From contig NZ_LNQC01000071.1 of the NCBI RefSeq assembly GCF_001651855.1, positions 60,703-124,702 on the forward strand: 64,000 nt of DNA, given 5' to 3'. Below, in pieces: positions 44,586-53,802 of the stretch. The number at the start of each line of letters is the position of its first letter. The stretch's first letter is position 1. The DNA is from Sinorhizobium americanum. Its GTDB lineage: Bacteria; Pseudomonadota; Alphaproteobacteria; Rhizobiales; Rhizobiaceae. The notes under the pieces were generated by a model. The model ran no database searches, was not told the DNA's origin, and was given only the letters and a program-made list of their open reading frames with translations. Made by a program: the position numbers and the translations under genes.

Positions 44586-45352
44586 AGACTGAAGCCATCT
44601 GGCAGGCGCTGATAGACAGGCTCGACCAGATGCAGGAGACCGGTCAGAGCGCCGATTTCTGGTTGCGCGACGACGATGCGGTCGAACCGACCGCGGCGCT
44701 CCACCGTTTGCTGGATCTGACGGAACGGTTTTCGGTCCCGCTGACCCTGGCGGTGATTCCGGCACATACCGACGAGCGCCTCGAGCGCTGCCTCGCCGGC
44801 CGCCGGGACGTCAGCGTCGCGGTCCATGGCTGGTCACACGAGAACCATGCGCTCGCAGGCGAGAAGCGCCAGGAACTCGGCAGCCATCGACCGGGCGGCA
44901 CGGTCTCCGACGAATTGCGCGCCGGATATGCGCGCCTCGAGGCCCTTTTTCCCGCCTTCTTCGTGCCGCTGCTCGTCCCGCCATGGAACCGGATCGATGC
45001 GGAAGTCATATCGGGCCTGGGCGCCATCGGATTCGGGGCGCTGTCCGTCTTCGGTCCGGAGAGAAGCGGCAAGGCCGCCACTCTTCTGCGGCCCGGCCTA
45101 CAGATCATCAATACCCACGTGGATGTCATCGACTGGCGCGGAACGCGCGGCTGCCGCGATCATGCGCAGATCGTTCGAGACATTCTCGCGAGGCTGGAGC
45201 AGGTGGTGAACGGCGGAGGCTCGGTCGGTATTTTGACGCATCACCTCGTCCATGACGAGAATGTCTGGGCGTTTCTGTCGAAGCTGTTCGAGGTCACCGT
45301 CACTCATCCGGCCAGTTGCTGGCGGAAGGTGTCCGATCTCATAGGTCGATGA
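44582..45352 (+). CDS. Polysaccharide deacetylase family protein (NodB-related fold)
   Basis: A 256-residue protein with an abbreviated NodB-like barrel: the aspartate motif FWLRDDDAV (residues 27-35), the metal motif VHGWSHENH, the PPWNR loop and a terminal ILTHHLV. These correspond to the catalytic Asp, the H-x-x-x-H zinc site and the later histidine of family 4 carbohydrate esterases. It probably removes N- or O-acetyl groups from a glycan. There is no signal peptide, so it would act in the cytoplasm, on lipid-linked intermediates. It is coupled to the GT4 gene before it and its last 14 bases overlap the end of the convergent MBL gene. Confidence 0.86.
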   Translation: MKTEAIWQALIDRLDQMQETGQSADFWLRDDDAVEPTAALHRLLDLTERFSVPLTLAVIPAHTDERLERCLAGRRDVSVAVHGWSHENHALAGEKRQELGSHRPGGTVSDELRAGYARLEALFPAFFVPLLVPPWNRIDAEVISGLGAIGFGALSVFGPERSGKAATLLRPGLQIINTHVDVIDWRGTRGCRDHAQIVRDILARLEQVVNGGGSVGILTHHLVHDENVWAFLSKLFEVTVTHPASCWRKVSDLIGR

Positions 45353-46169
45353 CCTGGTGATCGCGGGCCGCGAAGGCGCCCGCGAAGAATGCCTGGACTT
45401 CCTGTTCCATTGCGGCGAGCGCGGCGTCGGTGCGCGACGGGTCATGGTGGAACATGGCAAGCCGTGGAATGCCGGCGGCCATCGCCAAGCGCGAACCGTG
45501 TATCCCGGTCGAGTGGCCGTAGCCGCGAAAGGCGGCCATTTCCGACTCGAGATAGGTACAGTCGTAAACCAGCAGATCGGCGCCGGCGATGAAATCGAGG
45601 AGGGCGGGATCGAGTATGCCCGGCTCGTGCTCGGTGTCATAGATGAGCGCGACGGCGCGGCCGCCCCAGTCGACCCTGTAGCCGATACAGCCGCCCGGAT
45701 GGACGAGGCTCATCGTGCGGATCGAAACGTCCTTGCGCGGCGAAAGCGTATCGCCCGGACGGAAATCGACCGTATCGAGGCTCGCCTGACAGATGCCCGG
45801 GCCCACCGGAAACCACGGTGGCCGCATGAAGTCGCTGATCATCTCCGCCGTAGACATTGCACCGTTGAGATGCCCGGACCAGAAACGCACCGCCGAGCTG
45901 CAGCGGTAGATAGGCTTGAAATAGGGGAGCCCGATAATGTGATCGTAATGGGTGTGCGTGAAGAAGACGTCGAATTCGGAGACGCCCTCGGACATCAGCG
46001 ACAGGCCGGCCTCGCGCAATCCCGAGCCGGCATCGAAGATCAGCACCTCGGCACCGCAACGAATTTCGATGCAGGGCGTGTTGCCTCCATAGCGCAGGAA
46101 CTGCTCGCCGGACACCGGCAAACTGCCCCTGACGCCCCAAAACTTCACTCGAAAGGTGTCGTCCTGCAT
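45339..46169 (-). CDS. MBL-fold metallo-hydrolase (PhnP/cyclic-nucleotide phosphodiesterase-like)
   Basis: A 276-residue metallo-beta-lactamase-fold protein. It begins with VKFWGVRGSLPVSG and YGGNTPCIEI, a start shared by a group of PhnP-like hydrolases, and has the metal motif FTHTHYDHIIGLPYF (H-x-H-x-D-H), then VHPGGCIGYRV, IYDTEHEPG and VYDCTY with conserved metal ligands, and GHST. Such proteins hydrolyse phosphodiesters, including cyclic nucleotides in some cases. It stands on the minus strand beside a DUF3095 gene and near a class III cyclase, which makes a cyclic-nucleotide role attractive but unproven. Start ATG 46169 has only a weak ribosome site. Confidence 0.88.
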   Translation of the reverse strand: MQDDTFRVKFWGVRGSLPVSGEQFLRYGGNTPCIEIRCGAEVLIFDAGSGLREAGLSLMSEGVSEFDVFFTHTHYDHIIGLPYFKPIYRCSSAVRFWSGHLNGAMSTAEMISDFMRPPWFPVGPGICQASLDTVDFRPGDTLSPRKDVSIRTMSLVHPGGCIGYRVDWGGRAVALIYDTEHEPGILDPALLDFIAGADLLVYDCTYLESEMAAFRGYGHSTGIHGSRLAMAAGIPRLAMFHHDPSRTDAALAAMEQEVQAFFAGAFAARDHQVIDL

Positions 46170-46441
46170 TCCGTTTCGATTTCATCCTACCCGCCGCGGG
46201 CACTTTGCCCAGGCGCGCTGACTAGACAAGCACAAATCATGAGGGTCCTGCAATGCCATTGGCACTCGGCGCCGCGGAATGCTTGTCGACGATTTCCCGT
46301 ACCGGTCCTGAATTGAAAGCCTTATCGTCAGCCCCAACGTGATTTAAAGGTTGTGTGGAGCGTTTCAGGACTGAGACGTTCCGCTCCCACCCTAAAAATT
46401 GGTGGCGGCCAAATTCCACCTGGCCAAGGGGTCTAGCATCG

Positions 46442-47620
46442 ATGGCAGAGCCAGCCGAAATGCGATTCTACGAAAGCCTGCCGCTTTTCGAAGCGTTCGA
46501 AGGCGTGGCCGACGAGGCGAATTACCGGCCTTTGCCGGAGGGCTGGTCGCTGGCCGTTGCCGACATCGTCAATTCGACCGGGGCGATCGCCGAGGGACGC
46601 TACAAGAGCGTCAACATGGCCGGCGCCAGCGTGATCTCGGCTCTCATGAACGCGCTCGAGGAAAGGGACCTGCCTTTCGTCTTCGGCGGCGACGGTGCGC
46701 TAGCCGCAATACCCACCGCCCTGGCGGCAAGGGCGCGCACGGCTCTCGCCGCGGCCAAGACTTGGGTGGCCGAAGAGCTCGGCCTTGAACTCCGCGCCGC
46801 CCTCGTTCCGGTCGCCGACATTCGAGCCAAAGGTCTCGATATGCGCGTCGCCCGCTTCAAGGCGAGCGAAGAGGTTTCCTATGCGATGTTTTCGGGCGGC
46901 GGTGCAAGCTGGGCGGAGGCGGAGATGAAGGCGGGCCGCTACCAGATCGACGCTGCGGCGCCGGGCACGAGGCCGGACCTGACCGGGCTTTCCTGCCGCT
47001 GGAATCCGATAGCCTCCCGGCACGGGTCCATCGTCTCGATCATCGCCGTTCCCGCAGCGCTCGGCAACGGCCCGGAGTTCCAGGCGTTGATCGCCGACAT
47101 CGTGGCTTTGGCCGAGGGCGAGGAGCGCGGGGGCCATCCCGTTCCGGAAACCGGTCCGGAGCCCCACCTGTCGCTGCGAGGGGTGACCATGGAAACGCGC
47201 GCCAGGGCCTCGGCCGCCCGCCGGCTGTTGATTTGGCCCTTGGTCGCCGTGCAGAGCTTCCTGCTTTTTCTCTGCTTCAGGCTCGGGGTGAATTTCGGGC
47301 CGTTCGATGTAACACGCTACGCGCATGACCTTGCCAGCAATTCCGATTTCCGCAAATTCGACGACGGCCTGAAGATGACGATCGACGTCAGCATCGATCG
47401 GCTGCAGCGAATCGAGGAGCGGTTGAAGCAGGGTGTCGCGGCCAGCATATGCAGCTACGGGCTGCACCAGCAGGACTCCGCCCTGATGACATGCATCGTT
47501 CCCTCACCGATGAGCCGCGACCACATGCATTTCATCGATGGCGCGGCCGGTGGTTATGCGATGGCGGCAAGAAATCTTAAGGCCACGCTTTCGGGACCGG
47601 TTCACGGTACAGCCGCCTGA
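46442..47620 (+). CDS. DUF3095-family protein (cyclase-fold-like)
   Basis: A 392-residue protein of the DUF3095 type. The N-terminal half shows LAVADIVNSTGAIAEGRYK, NMAGASVISALMNAL and FVFGGDGALAAIP, which parallel the two metal-aspartate regions (DIxxST and GDG) of class III nucleotide cyclases. A hydrophobic segment (LLIWPLVAVQSFLLFLCFRLG) lies near residue 270. The C-terminus has CSYGLHQQDSALMTCIVPS and HMHFIDGAAGGYAMAA, conserved in the family. Function is not established; a signalling or nucleotide-binding role is inferred from the fold. ATG 46442 follows AAGGGG at about 10 bases. The stop is six bases from the convergent dehydrogenase gene. Confidence 0.82.
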   Translation: MAEPAEMRFYESLPLFEAFEGVADEANYRPLPEGWSLAVADIVNSTGAIAEGRYKSVNMAGASVISALMNALEERDLPFVFGGDGALAAIPTALAARARTALAAAKTWVAEELGLELRAALVPVADIRAKGLDMRVARFKASEEVSYAMFSGGGASWAEAEMKAGRYQIDAAAPGTRPDLTGLSCRWNPIASRHGSIVSIIAVPAALGNGPEFQALIADIVALAEGEERGGHPVPETGPEPHLSLRGVTMETRARASAARRLLIWPLVAVQSFLLFLCFRLGVNFGPFDVTRYAHDLASNSDFRKFDDGLKMTIDVSIDRLQRIEERLKQGVAASICSYGLHQQDSALMTCIVPSPMSRDHMHFIDGAAGGYAMAARNLKATLSGPVHGTAA

Positions 47621-47626
47621 TCGCGA

Positions 47627-48970
47627 TCACGCCTTGACGATGTGATCGCAGGCGAGGCCACGGCGGGCAAAGATATTGCGCGTATCAAGGATCAACGGCG
47701 CCCATTCGCAAAGTGCGGGATAGTCGATGGCATCATGGTCCGTCGCCACCAGCACGGCATCGAAGCTACGCACGGTCTCTTCGTCCAAGACGATCGACCG
47801 GCGGCCCTTGAGGGCAATATGCTCGCGGGTTGGCGGAATTTCCTCGACATGCGGATCGTAGAAGGCAGCCTTGCCGCCGCGTTCCTCGATGAGTTCGATC
47901 AGCCGGAGCGAGGGGCTTTCGCGGATGTCCGGCACGTTCTTCTTGTAGGCAAGTCCGATGATCAGCACGTTCGATCGGCTGAGCGCCTTGCCCTGTCTCC
48001 GGTCGAGCGCCTCGGCAAGCCGCGTCACCACGTGGCGCGGCATGGCCGAGTTGATCTCCCCTGCCAGTTCGATGAAGCGGGTCGGCAGTTCGTATTCGCG
48101 CGACTTCCACGTGAGATAGAAGGGGTCGATGGGAATGCAGTGGCCGCCAAGCCCAGGGCCGGGATAGAACGGCATGTAGCCGAACGGCTTGGTCTTCGCC
48201 GCCTCGATGACTTCCCAGATGTCGATGCCCATCGCCTCGTAGACGACCTTGAGCTCGTTGACGAGGGCGATGTTCACGGCCCGGAAGATGTTTTCCGTGA
48301 GCTTCACCGCCTCGGCCGTCGCATTCGATGAAACGGGCACGACGGTGTCGACCACGGCCGCGTAGAAGCGCTCCATCAGCGCTGCCGCGAGCGGCCCGTC
48401 GCCGGCGACGACCTTGGGGATGCTCGCCGTCTCGAATTTCCGGTTGCCAGGGTCCTCCCGCTCGGGCGAGAAGCCCAGGAAGAAATCCTCGCCCGATTTC
48501 AGGCCGGTCTCTTCCAGGATCGTGCGGACGATCCCGTCCGTTGTCCCCGGATAGGTGGTCGACTCGAGAACGATGAGTTGGCCCGGCCGCAGGCAAGCTG
48601 CGATCGACCGCGACGTTTTCTCCACGAAGGAGAGGTCCGGATCGCGATGCTTGGTGAGCGGCGTCGGTACACAGATGACGATGACGTCACAGCCGCCGAG
48701 CGCGCTGAAATCGGTCGTCGAGCGAAACCGCCCGGCTGCGGCCTCCCGGTTCAGCGCATCGTCCGGCACGGCCTCGATATAGGAACGGCCGCCGTCGAGC
48801 GCGACGATCTTTGCCGGATCGATGTCGAAGCCGGTCACCGGAAAACCCGAGCGGGCAACCGCGATGGCAAGCGGCAGGCCTACATAGCCGAGCCCGATGA
48901 CACCGATCCTGCCCGTGCGTGCGATAATCGATTCGAGCAGCCTGTCGTGATGAGCGGAGGTCAAGATCAT
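47627..48970 (-). CDS. UDP-N-acetylhexosamine/UDP-glucose 6-dehydrogenase family (WecC/TviB/WbpO type)
   Basis: A 447-residue nucleotide-sugar dehydrogenase. It shows the N-terminal NAD motif IGVIGLGYVGLPLAIAVA, VICVPTPL, the substrate region FSPEREDPGN, the catalytic cysteine in GLGGHCIPIDPFY and the C-terminal IIGLAYKKNVPDIRESP. The WecC/TviB branch oxidises UDP-GlcNAc or UDP-ManNAc to the uronic acid; the SPERxDPGN form favours that branch over UDP-glucose. It supplies a carboxylated (acidic) sugar, which the amidotransferase at 3080 could then amidate. ATG 48970 is the family start, with a weak ribosome site, though the frame opens much further upstream. Confidence 0.93.
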   Translation of the reverse strand: MILTSAHHDRLLESIIARTGRIGVIGLGYVGLPLAIAVARSGFPVTGFDIDPAKIVALDGGRSYIEAVPDDALNREAAAGRFRSTTDFSALGGCDVIVICVPTPLTKHRDPDLSFVEKTSRSIAACLRPGQLIVLESTTYPGTTDGIVRTILEETGLKSGEDFFLGFSPEREDPGNRKFETASIPKVVAGDGPLAAALMERFYAAVVDTVVPVSSNATAEAVKLTENIFRAVNIALVNELKVVYEAMGIDIWEVIEAAKTKPFGYMPFYPGPGLGGHCIPIDPFYLTWKSREYELPTRFIELAGEINSAMPRHVVTRLAEALDRRQGKALSRSNVLIIGLAYKKNVPDIRESPSLRLIELIEERGGKAAFYDPHVEEIPPTREHIALKGRRSIVLDEETVRSFDAVLVATDHDAIDYPALCEWAPLILDTRNIFARRGLACDHIVKA

Positions 48971-49373
48971 TTCCGATTGTTGGCGGACACGCGGCTTTTT
49001 CGACCGGCAGCCGCGCGAGCTGGTTCGGTTTTGTTGGCGACAAAGCGGCGCGAAGTCAAGCGCGGGCCAGGATCGTCGAGCAGCGTCCGATCGGTAACCC
49101 CGACAATTGCAGGGTGTAATCGGAGGGGTAGTTCCGTGTAGCATTCCTCCACGATTAAAAATCGCGAACGTCTCTGGAAATCGGGTCCGGCGGTGAATAT
49201 CTGCAAGGCGAAATCGCGGCGATCCAATCGCCGCGCGCGCCGCAGTCAGATGCGGCCGGAGCCTTTCAATACGGACGGGTGCCACAGCCGATGCTGTCGG
49301 GCAGGCGATGTTGTTCGCCGGGCGCGGCGGGAGTGTTGCCGACATCCGCCATCGCGACAGATGAGGACGTGGA
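48971..49373. other. Divergent intergenic region
   Basis: About 400 bases between the dehydrogenase gene (minus) and the cyclase gene (plus), with coding-like GC content on both strands and thus several spurious open frames. It must contain promoters for both. I recognise no RNA gene, repeat or further conserved coding sequence. Confidence 0.35.
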
Positions 49374-50720
49374 ATGAGTATCAACGACAATGTTTCCGAA
49401 ATCCTCCTCGACAAGGTCGCGGACTGGCTGATGCGGACATCGCTCAGCGACGAATCGCTGGAGACGATCGTGCGTGGCTTCTGCGAGCGGTTGGCCGCGG
49501 CGGGCCTGCCCCTCATGCGCGTCCACCTGTCCTTTTCGATGCTCCATCCGCTCTATGACGCGCTCGGCTTCACTTGGTGGCGCGGCCGCGGCGTCGAGGT
49601 CAGCGGCCTTCGCCACGAGGAGCTGGCGCTCAACCCCGATCGGTTCCTCAAGAGCCCCTATTACTACCTGCTCAGCAACAACCTCGACCATGTGCGGCGA
49701 CGGATCGATCCGGCGCAGCCTTCGGAATTCCCGATCTTCGATGAGCTCAAGGAGCAGGGGGCGACCGACTATATCGCCTTCATGCAGCCGCTCGGCGCCG
49801 TCTCCGAGCATGGCATGGTCGGCTCCTGGACGACCGATCGACACGGCGGCTTCAGCGACGACGTCATCGCGGCCTTGCTGAGGCTGCAGAACCATCTGGC
49901 GATCGCCGCCAAGGTCGCCGTGCTCGGCAAGCTCGCCGACAACATGTTGACGACCTATCTTGGAGCCAATGCCGGTCGGCGGGTGCTGAGCGGCCAGGTT
50001 CGCCGGGGGGATGGCGAGACGGTTCGCGCGGTGCTCGTCATGGCCGACATGCGCGATTCGACCGTTCTTGCGGAGCGGGAGGGCCGGCAAGCCTATATCG
50101 AAACGCTGAACGGGTTCTTCGACGCGATCGCGACGCCGTTCAACCGCCATGGCGGCCAGATCCTGAGCTTCGTCGGCGACGGCTTCATCGCCGTCTATCC
50201 CTGCGGCCGGCACAAGGAACCTTCCGAGCTTGCGAGCCGCGAGGCCTTCGCCGCGGTCGGCACGGCGCGGGCCCGGCTCGCCGCACTCAATGCCGAACGG
50301 AAGAGGCAGGGCCGCGAGCCGATCGGCTACGGCGTCGGCCTGCATGTCGGCAATGTCATGTTCGGCAATGTCGGACTGCGGGACCGGCTGACGTTCTCGG
50401 CCTTCGGCTCGTCAGTCAACGAGGTGCAGCGGCTGCAGAACCTGACGAAGAAATACGGCCACAACGTCGTCGCCAGCGAAGCCTTCGTCAATTATTGCGG
50501 CGGCGAATGGCTGACGCTCGGGCAGGAGAGGCTGCGCGGCGTGCGCCAGAAATTCACCGTCCTTTACCCCAAGGACGCGGCCCTTGCTGCCATCGCACAG
50601 GAACGCGCCTTCGACGAGACGGAGGATGGACTTTCCGAAGCGGAGCATGTCATGCTGCTCTATCGCAACAAGATCGGGCCGCCGGGGCCTCGCGGCCTGA
50701 TCGACAAGATGCTCCAATGA
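49374..50720 (+). CDS. Class III adenylate/guanylate cyclase
   Basis: A 448-residue protein with a C-terminal class III cyclase domain. The first metal aspartates lie in VMADMRDSTVLAE and the second in LSFVGDGFIAVYPCG; the transition-state and purine region includes GYGVGLHVGNVMFGNVG and SAFGSSVNEVQRLQNL. The N-terminal 200 residues have no named sensor that I recognise, with several hydrophobic-aromatic stretches (MLHPLYDALGFTWWRGRG). It would make cAMP or cGMP in the cytoplasm as a homodimer. It is close to the DUF3095 and MBL genes and only seven bases before the lyase gene. Rhizobia encode many such cyclases, so the signal and target are unknown. Confidence 0.91.
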   Translation: MSINDNVSEILLDKVADWLMRTSLSDESLETIVRGFCERLAAAGLPLMRVHLSFSMLHPLYDALGFTWWRGRGVEVSGLRHEELALNPDRFLKSPYYYLLSNNLDHVRRRIDPAQPSEFPIFDELKEQGATDYIAFMQPLGAVSEHGMVGSWTTDRHGGFSDDVIAALLRLQNHLAIAAKVAVLGKLADNMLTTYLGANAGRRVLSGQVRRGDGETVRAVLVMADMRDSTVLAEREGRQAYIETLNGFFDAIATPFNRHGGQILSFVGDGFIAVYPCGRHKEPSELASREAFAAVGTARARLAALNAERKRQGREPIGYGVGLHVGNVMFGNVGLRDRLTFSAFGSSVNEVQRLQNLTKKYGHNVVASEAFVNYCGGEWLTLGQERLRGVRQKFTVLYPKDAALAAIAQERAFDETEDGLSEAEHVMLLYRNKIGPPGPRGLIDKMLQ

Positions 50721-50727
50721 GGGATAT

Positions 50728-51699
50728 ATGCTTCGCGTCGCTTTGCTGGCCGTGACTCTTTTCGTACCGAGCATCGCAAATGCTCAAGCACTGCAGCAAC
50801 AACAACCGCCTCTGGAGCAAAAACTTGTCGACGGTTTCGAAGGCAAGGATTTTGCGCCGGAAGGCGGCCTCTATTACCGCGAGAACTTCGAGCAGAGCGC
50901 CGGCACCGTCGAGTTTCAAACTGCGGTCAAACGGACGGGCAATGGTGGGCTGAAGCTCAGCGTCGAGCCGCATTGCCCGACATTGAATGACGGCTGCAGC
51001 GAGCGGGCGGAAATCTGGGAAAAGACGGCCCTGCGCGTCCCCTATGACCAGGGCGTCTGGTACGGCTTCGCCGTCAAGTTCGAAGAGCCGATTCCGAGCG
51101 GCGATCATCGCTATCTGATCGCCCAATGGAAGCGCGAGATCGATCCTGGCGCGGATGGCGATTTCAGCCCCTTCCTGGCGCTGCGGATGGACCTCGGGAA
51201 GCTCTTCGCCACAGTCGAGACCAATTATCAGCAGCCGGTTTCGACAGGCCCCGACGGCAAGCCGGCCCGTTGCGGGCCGGGCGAGGTGGCGGCCTGGGCC
51301 CGGCCCGACGTCAACCAGGTGCGCATCCTAGTGGCCACCGACCCGAACTGGACGACTGAGGACAGCAGCCTTTTCAATTCCTGCACGAAGGCGGTGACGG
51401 TCACCAGCCACGGCAACGCTCTTCCGGAGCCGAGTTCCGGCTGGATCGATTTCGCCATCTTCACCAAGCCCGGGCCGGACGGCACGGGGCACATCGAGCT
51501 ATTTGCCAACGGTAAGCCGATCATAACGGTCAAAGGCCATATCGGCCACGCCGACAAGGGGCTGGGAGAGAACCAGTATTTCAAATTCGGCCCCTATCGC
51601 GCTGCCGACACGACGGACTGGACGCTCTATTACGACGACTTCCGCCGCTCATCGCGTTGTGCCGATGTCCTGACGGACGGTGTTTGCCCCTTTCCATAA
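50728..51699 (+). CDS. Secreted heparinase-I-like polysaccharide lyase
   Basis: A 323-residue exported protein. A signal peptide (LRVALLAVTLFVPSIANAQA) is followed by a jelly-roll lyase domain of the heparin lyase I (PF14099-like) type, with LVDGFEGKDF, GVWYGFAVKFEEPIPSGDHRYLIAQWKRE-type strand pattern (visible as GVWYGFAVKF and HRYLIAQWK), and QYFKFGPYRAA. Such lyases cut glycosidic bonds next to uronic acids in acidic polysaccharides by beta-elimination. The start ATG 50728 follows GAGGG and lies seven bases after the cyclase gene. It probably trims the exported acidic polymer in the periplasm or outside; the substrate is not determined. Confidence 0.86.
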   Translation: MLRVALLAVTLFVPSIANAQALQQQQPPLEQKLVDGFEGKDFAPEGGLYYRENFEQSAGTVEFQTAVKRTGNGGLKLSVEPHCPTLNDGCSERAEIWEKTALRVPYDQGVWYGFAVKFEEPIPSGDHRYLIAQWKREIDPGADGDFSPFLALRMDLGKLFATVETNYQQPVSTGPDGKPARCGPGEVAAWARPDVNQVRILVATDPNWTTEDSSLFNSCTKAVTVTSHGNALPEPSSGWIDFAIFTKPGPDGTGHIELFANGKPIITVKGHIGHADKGLGENQYFKFGPYRAADTTDWTLYYDDFRRSSRCADVLTDGVCPFP

Positions 51700-51909
51700 G
51701 GTCCGGGCGCCATCTGACTAGCCCCTCCACGCGCCCCACCGGCGGTGCGCTGGACAGCCTGCGGAAGCTAAGCTACTGTTTCGACGGTGGCGGACGCTAC
51801 AGCGCCGCGGGGCATGTCAAGGTCGCTGTGACACTTGAAATTGCTGCATAATATCCCTGCCATAAGGCTGGGGATCATGCAGGAGGGGTAATGAGGGCGG
51901 TGTGTTGCA
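51700..51909. promoter_or_regulatory. Region upstream of the importer operon
   Basis: About 210 bases between the lyase gene and the importer ATPase gene, both on the plus strand. It is the likely promoter region of the four-gene importer. GAGGGGTAATGAGGG lies about 15-30 bases before the start. No terminator hairpin or RNA element stands out. Confidence 0.4.
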
Positions 51910-53802
51910 ATGACTTCAGGAGCGGACCTACTAAGGGTTGAGGGTCTGCGGATCACATTCTCCGTGCTTGGCGGCAATGTGGAGGCCGTCCGGGGAGCGA
52001 ATTTCAGGATTTTGCCAGGCAAGGTGACGGCGCTCGTCGGCGAGTCCGGCTCGGGCAAGTCAGCGATCAGCCAGGCGATAATGGGCATTCTGCCGACTGT
52101 CGCTAAGGTGGGCGGCCGGGTCTTGTTCAACGATACCGCGGCCGGGGCAAAGCCGGTCGACCTGCTCTCGCTCGAAACCGACGGCAGCGAGATCCAGGAA
52201 ATCCGCGGTGCGCGGATCAGCAAGATCTTCCAGGAGCCGATGACCTCGCTGTCGCCCCTCCACACGATCGGCAACCAGATTTCCGAAGTGCTGAAGATCC
52301 ACACAGACGCTGACAAGGCGGAGCGGCGGGCGCGAACCGAGGAGCTTCTGGGCTATGTCGGTTTCGGCAATCCGAAGCGGGCATACGACATGTACCCGTT
52401 CGAGCTTTCCGGGGGCATGCGCCAGCGGGCGATGATCGCCATGGCGCTGATCTGCCGCCCGGCACTGCTGATCGCCGACGAGCCGACGACGGCGCTCGAC
52501 GTGACGGTGCAGGCGCAAATCCTGCAGCTGCTGCGCGAGCTCCAGTCGAAGCTCAACATGGCCATGCTGTTGATCACGCACGACCTCGGCGTCGTCGCCA
52601 ACATGGCCGACGAGGTCGTCGTCATCTATCACGGCGACATCGTCGAGGCCGGACCGGTCGACGCGATCTTCCGCAATCCGCAGCATCCCTATCTGAAGGG
52701 GCTGATGGCGGCTGTGCCGCATTTCGACATGAAGCCGGGCGAAAGGCTGAAGGCGCTTCGCGAAGTGCCGGTCAAGGCCGGGACGCTCCTCGGAACCCAG
52801 CACGTCAAGAAGGCGGCCGGACCGGATGTCCTCGTCTCGGTCCGCAACCTGTGCAAGACGTTTTCGACGCGCTCGTCCGGTTGGTTCGGCAGCGGCACCA
52901 CGTCGCGCCACCGCGCCGTCGACGATGTCAGCTTCGACATCCGTCGCGGCGAGTGCCTGGGGCTGGTCGGCGAAAGCGGCTGCGGCAAGACGACCGTCAG
53001 CAAGATCCTGATGCGGGCGGTGACGCCGGACCAGGGTTCGGTCACCTTCGACGACGGGGAGGGGGCGGTCGACGTCCTGAAGCTCGATGGCGCTGAGCTC
53101 AAGGCGCTACGCTCCAAGATCCAGATGGTCTTCCAGGACCCGGTCTCGTCGCTTTCGCCGCGGATGACGGTCAAGAACATCCTCAGCGAACCGCTCGAGA
53201 TCCACGGGCGCGGTGATCCGAAGTCGCGGGTCGAGACCGTCCGTTCGCTGCTGCAGGCGGTCGGGCTCGACCAGCGTTTCATCAACCGCTATCCGCACAG
53301 CTTCTCCGGCGGTCAGAGGCAGCGCATCGGCATCGCCCGGGCGCTGGCGCTGGTGCCGCAGCTCCTGATCTGCGACGAGCCCGTCTCGGCTCTCGACGTC
53401 TCTGTTCAGGCCCAGATCCTCAACCTTCTCAAGGATTTGCAGAAGGAACTCGGCCTGACTATGCTGTTCATCTCGCACAATCTGGCGGTGGTCGACTACA
53501 TGGCCGATCGGATCGCCGTGATGTGTTCGGGGCGGATCGTCGAGCTCGCACCGCGCGAGGTGCTGATGCGCAATCCGGTTCATCCCTATACGAAATCACT
53601 GCTGGCAGCCGTGCCCTATCCCGATCTGGATCGCAAACTCGACTTCGACGCGCTCCAGGCGAGCGGGTGTTCGGACCAGCGTCAGTGGGGAGCGCAATTC
53701 TCGGACGGCGGCGAGGAGAACGCTCTCTTTCCGGCTGATCTTGGCGGAGGTCATTACGTGCTCGCCAGGAAATCGGCAGATGCCAGGGAGTTACGCCCGT
53801 GA
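51910..53802 (+). CDS. Opp/Dpp-type ABC importer, dual ATPase subunit
   Basis: A 630-residue fusion of two ABC ATPases. The first has Walker A GESGSGKS (residues 44-51), signature LSGGMRQR, and Walker [13 protein letters not shown]; the second has GESGCGKTT near residue 354, [10 protein letters not shown] and [12 protein letters not shown]. Each half ends with the oligopeptide-family tail ([12 protein letters not shown] and [12 protein letters not shown]). The two halves together energise the permease pair downstream, as in YejF- or GsiA-like systems. It heads a four-gene operon; the gap of 210 bases before it probably contains the promoter. The binding-protein gene overlaps its stop. Confidence 0.95.
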   Translation: MTSGADLLRVEGLRITFSVLGGNVEAVRGANFRILPGKVTALVGESGSGKSAISQAIMGILPTVAKVGGRVLFNDTAAGAKPVDLLSLETDGSEIQEIRGARISKIFQEPMTSLSPLHTIGNQISEVLKIHTDADKAERRARTEELLGYVGFGNPKRAYDMYPFELSGGMRQRAMIAMALICRPALLIADEPTTALDVTVQAQILQLLRELQSKLNMAMLLITHDLGVVANMADEVVVIYHGDIVEAGPVDAIFRNPQHPYLKGLMAAVPHFDMKPGERLKALREVPVKAGTLLGTQHVKKAAGPDVLVSVRNLCKTFSTRSSGWFGSGTTSRHRAVDDVSFDIRRGECLGLVGESGCGKTTVSKILMRAVTPDQGSVTFDDGEGAVDVLKLDGAELKALRSKIQMVFQDPVSSLSPRMTVKNILSEPLEIHGRGDPKSRVETVRSLLQAVGLDQRFINRYPHSFSGGQRQRIGIARALALVPQLLICDEPVSALDVSVQAQILNLLKDLQKELGLTMLFISHNLAVVDYMADRIAVMCSGRIVELAPREVLMRNPVHPYTKSLLAAVPYPDLDRKLDFDALQASGCSDQRQWGAQFSDGGEENALFPADLGGGHYVLARKSADARELRP

